From assembly GCF_014633365.1 (NCBI RefSeq), contig NC_068347.1, forward strand, positions 33,894,116-33,958,115: a stretch of DNA of 64,000 nt. The letters run 5' to 3'. The translations under genes were made by a program, and so were the position numbers. The notes beneath the pieces are model-generated. The model was not told the origin of the DNA. It ran no database searches and worked only from the letters and a program-made list of their open reading frames with translations. The DNA is from Diospyros lotus (lineage: Eukaryota; Streptophyta; Magnoliopsida; Ericales; Ebenaceae). Shown piece by piece: positions 33,439 through 44,531 of this stretch (the first letter of the stretch is position 1; every line of letters starts with the position of its first letter).

Positions 33439-34691
33439 CACTACAAGAATTTGAGAGTTTTACCCACACACGTAAATGTGGGTAAAAATTACCTTATGTG
33501 TCAACTATACTTTTTCCTTACACATAATGCAAATGTCAAGATGTGTGGGTAAACAGGGGTTAGAAAATAACTTTTACCCACACATATATTTATGTGTGGG
33601 TAAAGCCTAATATATTACCCACACATATATGTATAGGTAAATATTTCTGTATGTGTAGGTATTTTTATATTAGGAAGTTGAAATTGTGACGTGACTTTAA
33701 TTGGATGATGATGTGGCATGACACGTGTATTTGTTTATGTGTAGGTAAAATTAAGATTATGTGTGGGTAATAATATAAAAAATAATTTTCATATGTGTGG
33801 GTAAAAAATGTTATGTGTAGATAAAAAAAATATTATGTGTGGATAATAATTTTAAAAAAAATTGAATATGTGTGGGTAAAAAAAATATAATGTGGGTAAC
33901 AAACATATTATATGTGGATAATAATATAAAAAATAATTTCCGTATAAGAAAATAATTTCCATCTGTGTGGCTAAAAAACATATTATGTGTGGACAAAATT
34001 AAAAATTTTATATTTAAAATTTCAATTGTTGCAACATCTATTACAATATAATTCAAACATATACATACCAAAAATGTCATAAAGTCACAAAATAAGCATA
34101 AAATCATGAAGTTGCCTAAAAGGTTCAAACATATAAGAAAAAAAGAACATAAAACAAATTATTAAATCTCGTCACCAAACTCCTGTTCAATAGAATGGAG
34201 GGAATGGCTGGAGCTGGATGGGTTGAGGCGAGAAAGGTTGAGGCAGGATCGTCTTGAACTATATATATGATCCGATGGTACATGTGGAGTAGACAGAAAA
34301 GGCATAATATTATTGTCAATCAACACTTGTCGCAACATGTTTACATTTCCCTGAAGCTCTCGAAAAAGACACTTGTATTGGTTCAAATCTTCAACCAATT
34401 GATTATAGGTTGGACGACTAGACTTCTCACTAGTGCATGTTGTCCCGGAAGTACTAAGAGATCATCCCCAACCAAACAAACGAATAGATTGTCGTCTAAG
34501 GATCTTTTCTAAGATATTCTTATCAGTCATTTTATCTGGAGGATTATCTCACCTCAACTACATCATCTGTTCCTGTAAAAAAATGCAACGTATTCTTAAT
34601 CAACTATTTTTAAATTAAAAATATAGTCTCAATTATGCCAATGTAAAGTTGTTAAATCATCAAAATCAATCATAATTTTTCAAAAGTAGTG
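33439..34691 (-). mobile_element. CACTA (En/Spm-type) element, defective
   Basis: The left end is CACTACAAGAA at 33439-33449 and the right end is GTAGTG at 34686-34691. Many inverted subterminal units of TACCCACACA and TGTGTGGGTAA type lie at 33455-33990, typical of CACTA elements. A minus-strand fragment at 34162-34398 with a coil-like region (RELQGNVNMLRQ) resembles the C-terminal part of plant Ptta/En/Spm proteins and is frameshifted from its upstream part. The flanking 3-mers differ (tga and tac), fitting a deletion of adjacent UGT sequence. Confidence 0.7.
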
Positions 34692-34848
34692 TACGTCGGC
34701 GGCAGTTTTAAAGCCGGCGGTGGCGCTATCGGAGAAGCCGACGAAGCTTAGGCCTGGTGGCTTAGCCGTGGCGACCTTGCTCATGAGGGTAAGTGCCGAG
34801 GAGGTGGTGATGAAGGTGACCTTGAGGCCCATGATGACGAGGCGCTTG

Positions 34849-37259
34849 TGTAATACCCAGGAATGATTTGAGGTCATAAATAATATTTGATAAATGGTAC
34901 AAGTGGAATTATCAAAAGAATAAGGCTTTAGGACACACTATTGCAGTCTTAAAAGACCGAAGTGGCTCGAGGGAGTACCCCAGACCTTAGATAGCCAAGG
35001 AAAATGGTATAATATCGACAAGTGATTCGAATTATGATTTTTAGTGATTAAATAAATTGGATCAGGAACAGTTTTCGGTACAGCTATTGACCGGGCTGAG
35101 GAAAACCGAATCGACGTAGGAGACATCCAAAAAGTCAACGGAGCATGTTGGGGACTAGTATTTAATGTGTAGAACAACCCTTAAGCGATTTCGGGTTGAA
35201 TCAAATGGATTTAAGGTCAATTTGACCAATCGGGCCTAAGTGCAATTTTCTAATTTTACCCGAGGGAGGTCAAAACGGTAATCTTTCAGGAATCTTGAGG
35301 GTCAAATGAGATGTACTAAACTTGTGGGACTTAGAGGTATATTTGGATTTATTAGGGGTGCTTTGGAAGGGGGCATAAATGTCATTTGGAAAGTCAAGGG
35401 GGTGAAAGTGCAAATTATCAAACTTGCATAGTGTGAACACAACAACCAGATTTCGGCCGCCGCAAATCTTTGCACGTGGAGGCCGATCTCGGCAAAGGGA
35501 TGGCCAAGGGCGACCTGGGGGAGGTGGTAGCCGGCGCAAGGATGCTTGGTGACCAAGCTATGGCCGGTGATTGGCCAGATTTCGACCGGTTTTTGGGTAT
35601 AAAAGGGGCCGAGGGTTTCGGATTTTGGAGCTCAAAATCGATCGTGTTTTTGGATGTTTTTGAGAGAGTGATTAAGGGGCTTTTGATCCTTGCATCGAGG
35701 AGAAGAGATTGGGAGTAATTTGAAGCATTTTGGTGTGAGTTTGAGGGTTGTTCGAGTTCGGCCAAGAATCGGAGGCGGTCCGCCACCGCCAACCTGCAAC
35801 TGGCCGTTTGGGCCATTTTTCGGCGAGCTTTCGGCCTAAAAATGGTGCCGTTGGGATCGACTCACCGAGGGCTTGAAGGGGGTGTGCTTAGATCGGTCAT
35901 CGGAGGGGTCGTCGCCGGCGGGTCTTGAGGAAGAAGACGACGCGCGTGGCTGCACGCGCCAGCCTCCACGCGCAGGGCGCGTGAGAGCGCGTGCGAAGGG
36001 CTATTTTGGTAATTTTAATTCCAATATTTTTATTTAATTATTCTAGGAATTATTGTGTTGAAATATTTCGAAAAATAGTTGAAGAAATAATTATTTTGGA
36101 ATTAACGAGGAGAAAGTTGGGAGAAAATAGAGGAAATTATGGAAAAATTGAGGAAAATAGATTTTAATGCTTCCTTAATTAAATATGATGTTTAGGAAGT
36201 ATCTTGGCTTGAGGTTGAGCACAAGTTCAAGTATTTGGGGCTTGGCACGCAAATCGAGGTCGTGCACAAGGATCGAGGCAATCCAAATTCGTTCAAGGTG
36301 AGTGGTTTGATTCCAACTTTTTCCTTGTCTTGGAAGTGTTTTTAGGTGCCTGTGGTGAGTTCTAGTGAGCGGTTATACCCTCCTAGACATAGATTGTTTT
36401 ACAAGGCTTTTGCTTATGATCATTGTGTCGATATTTGCTACATTGCATTAACTGTTTTATTTTAAAATGTTGGTACATGGCATGTAATTTTCATATCATT
36501 TAAATTGCATCGTTGGGTCCGTATGGGGCGGGATGGGGTCTACTTGAGATTGGGACAATATTAATCCAGGTGAACGGGTGTCACACTGGGGCACTCGAGG
36601 GAATAATGTTAAACCAGGTGAACGGGTGTCACGACGGTGCACTCGAGGGATTAACGTTGGACCAGGTGAACGTGTGTCACAGTGGGACATTCGAGGGATT
36701 AAGTATGTCAAGGTGATATCTCGAGTTAGACGTGTCTTGCATGTTGTCGTATAGTATGTCATGTTCGTATGTCTTTCATGCATTGTATAACTGTTTCATA
36801 CCTTCACTTAGATGTTTATCATCTAATCTGGGTTATGCCCCTGGAACGTTTAATGTTCCAGCCAGGGACTGCTGCGAAGGCAAGGATGTGGCCGGTTGAG
36901 GGCCAATGGTGCTTAGTTTGTTAGTCGTTGTATCGTTTGGAGGCTTTAGTATGTATTTCAGGTTGTAAATGAACAGTTGTATAATAGCGATTTTATCATT
37001 TGATCTGTATTAAGTATTTTGCTATGGAAATACAATGGTGTTTTGGTATTAGTGTATCCGCTGCGTTGTATTAAGACTCGTTTAGTTTAAGATTATTGAT
37101 CTTGATAGTTAAACGGGCAAGACTGGGGTTCGCGGGGTTTTGTTTCTGCATGTGAAGATTGTTCTTGAAATACCGCGCGTGTGTAACTTAAAGAGAAAAA
37201 AAAAAAGAAATCCCGGGAATACCCTTATAGTGACACGCCTGGCGAGACGGGGTGTTACA
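34849..37259 (+). repeat. 5' LTR of the LARD-like element
   Basis: TGTAATACCC to GGGGTGTTACA. TATA box TATAAAAG at 35598-35605. Three tandem units around CCAGGTGAACGGGTGTCAC at 36568-36680 (two in the 3' LTR). Double stem-loop at 36808-36861. Confidence 0.9.
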
Positions 37260-40200
37260 ATTGGTATCAGAGCCCTAGGTTAAAACCCTAGGACGATTTG
37301 ACTAGGTTGTTGAACTTAGCATGATTTGAACTATTGAATGAGAACTTAGAACGGGATTATGGATTCTAGAAGACATTCGGCACATAGTCGAAATAGTATG
37401 GAGACTCTAGAGAGGTGAAATTTGAGGTTTTCAATTTGAATATACTTTCAGCGTCAAAAGAAGACGAACAAGTTCTGTTCACATCTTTTGGAAATTAGGA
37501 AGCTAGTGAAGAGGGTCGTCGAAATGAAAGAGATATATAATCCAAAACCTTTGAGGAATAAATACTTTGGTAATTCTGGTACAACTTGAAGTATAGTATA
37601 AAATCTCTTTCGGAAGAATCTTAGTGAATTGTCTTAGTACCCTCCCGTTTGGGACATGGTAAATAATGGTGGTGTCATGCCTTGACAAAGATAATCGAAA
37701 CGATGGAGATTATTAGGAGAACCTGTCAAGGGCGTGGGAAAGAAAAACGACTTGAAGATCTTAAGGTTAAGTTAGATATCCAAATTGAGGACTTAAGAAG
37801 AACGGATTCAGTTAGGGCTAACTAGTGAAAATCTCGAACGGAGACTTAGAGGAGGGGAGCCGATAGGTCATAAAGATAAAATCCCTGCTTAGAGATTTGG
37901 GGGTTTGTCGGTTGAAGTCTTTGACATTATTAATTGAAGAATACTAGATTTTTGCTGAGTGATGAAACGTTGGATTGGGAGTTAGCATCAAACAATATGG
38001 GTCGAATGTAAGGTTGGTTCGACAAACCATAACTGAGGATTCGTAAGAATCGAAAACCGTAGATTGAAGATCATTAGTTAAAATCAATCTCACTAAATGT
38101 TGGGATAACTGGTGGTTATTAAAAAGAAACAAGTTGTGGACGATTAGTTTAATATGGCATATCCTAATTGTAAGTCAGGTTTGATCGAATGGTATAAGGA
38201 TTCAAGGAAAAGAATGACTTGGTATAGATTGAGGATCCTAAGGAACGACCCGATAAGAAACTCAGGATGATTCGATAAGTGCTTTAGAGAACAGAGCTTG
38301 AGGATTTTAGGAATCCAGAAGTGTTGGTAGGGATATTGAGATAGAAAAATCGGAATTGATGACAGAGATAATAAAGAAATAATACCTTAAGAAAACGACT
38401 CATAGGGACGAGTCATATGTTATTCAAGGACAGAGAGAGTTAAGACGTAGATTTAAGTTTTATGGAAGTTTTGGGAGATGATAAAAAAAAAAAAAAGAAA
38501 GAGAACTGTATCGAGGATATTAGTTTAGGATTAGACAAGAAAAATGAATCGAAACTAAGTAAGGATCAAATTCTTGTTTGAGGTGTTAGAAGTTTTTCTC
38601 GATAGTAATTAGCTTGAATAAAATGCTCTAGGTTATAGTGGGAATTTTCCTTTTGAATAAAATCTTGATGATATAGGATTTTCGAATAGTGACTACGAGA
38701 CAAAGAGGGATCGACCGTAAATTGGCTATAGTTAGGATCAAGCTATGATCGGAAGTTAATAGGATGTAGAACGTAAAGTTTGCATGTTTCGAGGATTAGG
38801 ATTTTCCCTTGGAAGTTAAAAGAATCTTTTGGCTTAAAGAGAATTTGCAAAATGGAGCCTTACTCGATGATTTTGAGATTGTAAATAATATAGGGAACAA
38901 CGATAGATTAGAGATTTGTGATTTAAAACGAACATTGGAAATTAGAAAAAAAAAAAAATCTTGGGATAAGGGAATTATGCGTATTACTATTGAGGCTTGC
39001 TAAAGCTTGATTAAGCTCATAAAGATATCTTGGAATTTGATTAGGTCTTAGCAAAATTGAAGTTGGTCCTAATAGATTCAAAGCAATAGGAATGATTGAC
39101 ATATTAACCTGTATAGTGAGTGTTAGTTGAAAGTCAATCGAGGAATAAATCTTGTAATAGATTAAGCATACGGCCGTGACGAAAATATGGTTGAACTATC
39201 TAGTATAAATTTAGAAAATAATAAACTGGAAATACAATTGATGCTGGAGTGTTTGATAAATTATGAACGTCTGCAAGAGCAGCAATAGGAGCGTGAGGTT
39301 CCGTCACATGCATAACAAATTTGGAAAGTAAAAGAGATTAAATTGTGGGAAAGAAATCCGAAGTCTTAGGAATGGTTAGGATAAGGGTGCTCGATACGAT
39401 TGAGTGTTACTCTGGAAAAGAACATTAGGAAGCCAAAAGATCAGGGAGTTGGATTAGTACCAATAGAACCACTGTAGCTCTCAGAGATAGAATGAGGAAT
39501 TCTAAGCATAACAATAACACCATTGGTGTTGGTTTGTAACAATGGATCTGAGCCTAAGGACCAAGGCAGAGGACTGGTGGTTGGCTCGCGGTTTGGAGTG
39601 TGATACCTACAAATTGGAGCAACACAGTGAACTGTGGAGACAGTCAGGTGCCAAAGTTTGGGACAACACTGAGGATGTTATGTATGGTTTAGAGTCCAAG
39701 TTCCTAGGGACCAGAGCATCGTGGTAGGATCCCTAAATCATTATTGAAAGGTAGAAGGATTGGAAGATGACCTAAGCAGGTTAATTGCTATGTGGAATAT
39801 GGTAGTCGATAATCAAAAAAAAAAATCGAAAGAAGGAAAAGTAATCTCAAGTGACAAAACAAAATCTGGCAAGATGTTAACAGAGATTTGTGAAGGATTC
39901 TTCTAGGATAATTTCATTCACGACAGAAATTCGTGAAGTTAAGGTTACTAAGAAATGATTAGTTAGCCTGGGAATTCAGGAGTTGTGATGAAATAATAAT
40001 TATGCTCCTAGGTCGAGGTAGAATAGTCCTTGGTATAGACATATGTTGTGGAGTTGCTTCCAGATTAAGCAAATGGTGGGACAATTGTTTTTTTTGATAT
40101 GGCCTTTGGAAGAATTTAATTACGATTATTTACCTGGTTTTGGTAGTGTATTTAATATTACGCGCCCCAGAAATTGTGAGCAATAGGCTCTATTTAGTTG

Positions 40201-41503
40201 TCTCAAATTTTACTTTTGGTGATATAAAAAGATTGAAGCAACAATAGGTATATCTTGATACTCTCGAAAACATGAGTTGATCTTTAAAAGAGACAAAATC
40301 AACATGAGGATGTGGTAAGTTATATGTTGGTAAGTAAAGAAAAGTGTTGCTCTTTCCAAGAAACATGTTGCGATTTTGAGAAAACATATGAGTGAGTTGT
40401 TATAAAAGAAGACGTGAGTTTCCAATTCCACTAAGGAAATTTTATTTGGGTTAAAAGACAGTAGGTCAAGCTATTAAGGTTATGCTAGGTGTTGCTAAAG
40501 ACTCGGTAAGAATCAAAGGTTATTCAATAAGGTTTTCATTTAAGGAAGTAGTATGAAAAGTAGATCGCCTAGGGAGGAACGAGATTAAATCTATTCCAAG
40601 AATCAAGGATAAGAGGAATCTTGTTTAACTCAATAGAAAAATTGTTTCTCATGTGGAAGAATATGGAAAGCACCGTTTAGTTGAAGTAAAGCATTTGGCG
40701 GTACTAGGTTGAGGAGTCACAAGTGATGGACGTACATAAAAAGGGAATGTTGTCAATAAATTGAAACGACACGAGAATTCTGTGTTGAGATAAATTGATT
40801 TGATTGATGGATGGTGTTTGAAAGAGAAATAGTAACATGTCAGGATGTTAGGTTCCAGTAAAAGAAATTGTGTTTTGAGAGACCTAAATGGATAATTTGC
40901 ATGACCAGCTGTAAGAGGCTAAGAAGTTATTTTTTTAAAGTTAATATGCAACCAAGGTAATGATAATTGAGAAAGATACGTTGAGTTCATTCAATGTTAT
41001 CAATTTCTGTGCAATCATGACAGCTGGGTAAGTTTAATGTTATCAATTTCTGTGCAATAATGGCAGATGGGTAAGTTCAATGTTATCAATTTCTGTGCAA
41101 TGATGGTAGCTGGGTAAATTCAATATTATCAAATTCTGTGCAAAAATGGCATCCAAGCTAGTTCAATCTTTGCATGATCATGACATATGCATTAACATAA
41201 GAGTGGTTGGGAGAATTATTAGTCAAATAAAATAGGTTTTGTGGACCCAGTTATAAGTGATATTGGATTTTATAAATTATTTTGGGATTCGAGTAGCCGT
41301 AGGTATAGAGCTACAATGGGATATTCTGGAAGATCAGAAATGAGTCTGGTAAACCCAAACCCTATGGAGATAAAAGTTATGAAAGATTACTAGGAACTAG
41401 AAATGGTATATAAGGCATTACATTAGGGAGTCATTAACACCGGTGGTGATACAATTGTCACGGACAAAATTTCGAGGACGAAATTTCTTAAGGGGGGGGA
41501 GAA
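37260..41503 (+). other. Noncoding interior of the LARD-like element
   Basis: Stops in all frames; the longest frames are short and unrecognised. About four tandem 50-bp units with TTATCAATTTCTGTGCAA at 40990-41150. The 3' part (41265-41400) is similar to the reverse complement of 54060-54300 in the minus-strand element further right, so the two are relatives. Confidence 0.75.
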
Positions 41504-43866
41504 TGTAATACCCAGGAATGATTTGAGGTCATAAATAATATTTGATAAATGGTACAAGTGGAATTATCAAAAGAATAAGGCTTTAGGACACACTATTGCA
41601 GTCTTAAAAGACCGAAGTGGCTCGAGGGAGTACCCCAGACCTTAGATAGCCAAGGAAAATGGTATAATATCGACAAGTGATTCGAATTATGATTTTTAGT
41701 GATTAAATAAATTGGATCAGGAACAGTTTTCGGTACAGCTATTGACCGGGCTGAGGAAAACCGAATAGACGTAGGAGACATCCAAAAAGTCAACGGAGCA
41801 TGTTGGGGACTAGTATTTAATGTGTAGAACAACCCTTAAGCGATTTCGGGTTGAATCAAATGGATTTAAGGTCAATTTGACCAATCGGGCCTAAGTGCAA
41901 TTTTCTAATTTTACCCGAGAGAGGTCAAAACGGTAATCTTTCAGGAATCTTGAGGGTCAAATGAGATGTACTAAACTTGTGGGACTTAGAGGTATATTTG
42001 GATTTATTAGGGGTGCTTTGGAAGGGGGCATAAATGTCATTTGGAAAGTCAAGGGGGTGAAAGTGCAAATTATCAAACTTGCATAGTGTGAACACAGCAA
42101 CCAGATTTCGGCCGCCGCAAATCTTTGCACGTGGAGGCCGATCTCGGCAAAGGGATGGCCAAGGGCGACCTGGGGGAGGTGGTAGCCGGCGCAAGGATGC
42201 TTGGTGACCAAGCTATGGCCGGTGATTGGCCAGATTTCGACCGGTTTTTGGGTATAAAAGGGGCCGAGGGTTTCGGATTTTGGAGCTCAAAATCGATCGT
42301 GTTTTTGGATGTTTTTGAGAGAGTGATTAAGGGGCTTTTGATCCTTGCATTGAGGAGAAGAGATTGGGAGTAATTTGAAGCATTTTGGTGTGAGTTTGAG
42401 GGTTGTTTGAGTTCGGCCGAGAATCGGAGGCGGTCCGCCACCGCCGACCTGCAACTGGCCGTTTGGGCCATTTTTCGGCGAGCTTTCGGCCTAAAAATGG
42501 TGCCGTTGGGATCGACTCACCGAGGGCTTGAAGGGGGTGTGCTTAGATCGGTCATCGGAGGGGTCGTCGCCGGCGGGTCTTGAGGAAGAAGACGACGCGC
42601 GTGGCTGCACGCGCCAGCCTCCACGCGCAGGGCGCGTGAGAGCGCGTGCGAAGGGCTATTTTGGTAATTTTAATTCCAATATTTTTATTTAATTATTCTA
42701 GGAATTATTGTGTTGAAATATTTCGAAAAATAGTTGAAGAAATAATTATTTTGGAATTAACGAGGAGAAAGTTGGGAGAAAATAGAGGAAATTATGGAAA
42801 AATTGAGGAAAATAGATTTTAATGCTTCCTTAATTAAATATGATGTTTAGGAAGTATCTTGGCTTGAGGTTGAGCACAAGTTCAAGTATTTGGGGCTTGG
42901 CACGCAAATCGAGGTCGTGCACAAGGATCGAGGCAATCCAAATTCGTTCAAGGTGAGTGGTTTGATTCCAACTTTTTCCTTGTCTTGGAAGTGTTTTTAG
43001 GTGCCTGTGGTGAGTTCTAGTGAGCGGTTATACCCTCCTAGACATAGATTGTTTTACAAGGCTTTTGCTTATGATCATTGTGTCGATATTTGCTACATTG
43101 CATTAACTGTTTTATTTTAAAATGTTGGTACATGGCGTGTAATTTTCATATCATTTAAATTGCATCGTTGGGTCCGTATGGGGCGGGATGGGGTCTACTT
43201 GAGATTGGGACAATATTAATCCAGGTGAACGGGTGTCACGACGGTGCACTCGAGGGATTAACGTTGGACCAGGTGAACGTGTGTCACAGTGGGACATTCG
43301 AGGGATTAAGTATGTCAAGGTGATATCTCGAGTTAGACGTGTCTTGCATGTTGTCGTATAGTATGTCATGTTCGTATGTCTTTCATGCATTGTATAACTG
43401 TTTCATACCTTCACTTAGATGTTTATCATCTAATCTGGGTTATGCCCCTGGAACGTTTAATGTTCCAGCCAGGGACTGCTGCGAAGGCAAGGATGTGGCC
43501 GGTTGAGGGCCAATGGTGCTTAGTTTGTTAGTCGTTGTATCGTTTGGAGGCTTTAGTATGTATTTCAGGTTGTAAATGAACAGTTGTATAATAGCGATTT
43601 TATCATTTGATCTGTATTAAGTATTTTGCTATGGAAATACAATGGTGTTTTGGTATTAGTGTATCCGCTGCGTTGTATTAAGACTCGTTTAGTTTAAGAT
43701 TATTGATCTTGATAGTTAAACGGGCAAGACTGGGGTTCGCGGGGTTTTGTTTCTGCATGTGAAGATTGTTCTTGAAATACCGCACGTGTGTAACTTAAAG
43801 AGAAAAAAAAAAAGAAATCCCGGGAATACCCTTATAGTGACACGCCTGGCGAGACGGGGTGTTACA
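41504..43866 (+). repeat. 3' LTR of the LARD-like element
   Basis: A copy of 34849-37259 lacking one 48-bp unit. Double stem-loop at 43415-43468. Confidence 0.9.
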
Positions 43867-44531
43867 GCTTGGCTAGTTGGAGTGATGGATTGATGTGACC
43901 TTGGCCTGGGAACATCACGAAGAGAACTCGAAGCTCTTCCATGGAAGTAGCACCAGCAGCTTTGAGAGTTGTTCGCCCTTAAGCTGCTCCTTCTCTAGGA
44001 CTTTGGCGAAAGTACCTAAGATCCCATCCAAGCCATCGAGAAGAGTGTCGAAGTACACCTTCCCAGGCATGACCTCAGGTGCAGCCTTCTCAGACGAGGC
44101 TGCCACCTTTTTTCTTTTCCCTGCTTGGCTTGGATGAGATGGGGCGAGATAGAGGAAGGATTTCTTTTTCTCCTGGTAACAGGAAAAGCTCGGCTGCAGC
44201 CGCGGTCGCCTCATGTGCGAGGTAGGGGTAGGCTGCGCATTAAAGATCGACGCTGGCAGAGATAGTGCGACTGTTCTCGTTGGGACGGGGCATCTAGAGC
44301 GATGACATAACGATTCTCGTTGGTTCCCTAGGAACGAGATTCCGCTTTTCGAACACTGGTAGGAGAATGAGATGAAGAAACGACAATAGGGGAAGTCGCG
44401 GATTGGTTGGGCTTGCGGAGCTTCAGCTTCACCATTACAACAATCTCAGTCATCGCTTTACAAGCCACCTCGCATTTCCCGCTCAAGCTTTCACTTACGG
44501 CCACCGCCTCGAAAACGAAGTAGATCTCTCA

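Larger units (their letters stand above)
34849..43866 (+). mobile_element. Young LTR retrotransposon with noncoding interior (LARD-like)
   Basis: Target duplication gcttg at 34844-34848 and 43867-43871. LTRs 34849-37259 (2411 bp) and 41504-43866 (2363 bp). PBS TGGTATCAGAGC (tRNA-Met) at 37262-37273. Polypurine tract AAGGGGGGGGAGAA ends at 41503, preceded by the TTTCGAGGACGAAATTTC typical of Tekay/Del-like 3' ends. The 4.2-kb interior has no recognisable gag or pol on either strand. The LTRs differ by one 48-bp repeat unit and about nine substitutions, so the element moved recently although it codes for nothing. Confidence 0.88.
31973..43942 (-). pseudogene. UGT pseudogene split by three transposons (paralogue of UGT5)
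   Basis: On the minus strand it begins at the ATG at 43942, with an N terminus containing VMFPGQGHINPS (catalytic His kept). It is cut in the AKRL motif by a 9-kb LTR element (34849-43866), resumes at 34848-34692 up to about residue 75, and is cut by a CACTA element (33439-34691) with loss of about 130 codons. It resumes at 33438, is cut inside the PSPG box between NSSL and ESL by a solo LTR (32305-32976), and ends at the TAA at 31973. The surviving parts read most like UGT5. It was the convergent partner of UGT3. None of the insertions has intron-like borders that would rescue it. Confidence 0.9.

Noticed and set aside
35470..35718. 82-aa plus-strand frame in the LARD LTR (copy at 42125-42373)
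   Set aside because: Part of the LTR upstream of and across its TATA box; repeated only because both LTRs carry it.
38809..39727. Short frames in the LARD interior as gag remnants
   Set aside because: No Cys knuckle, protease or RT wording could be found; too short to support.
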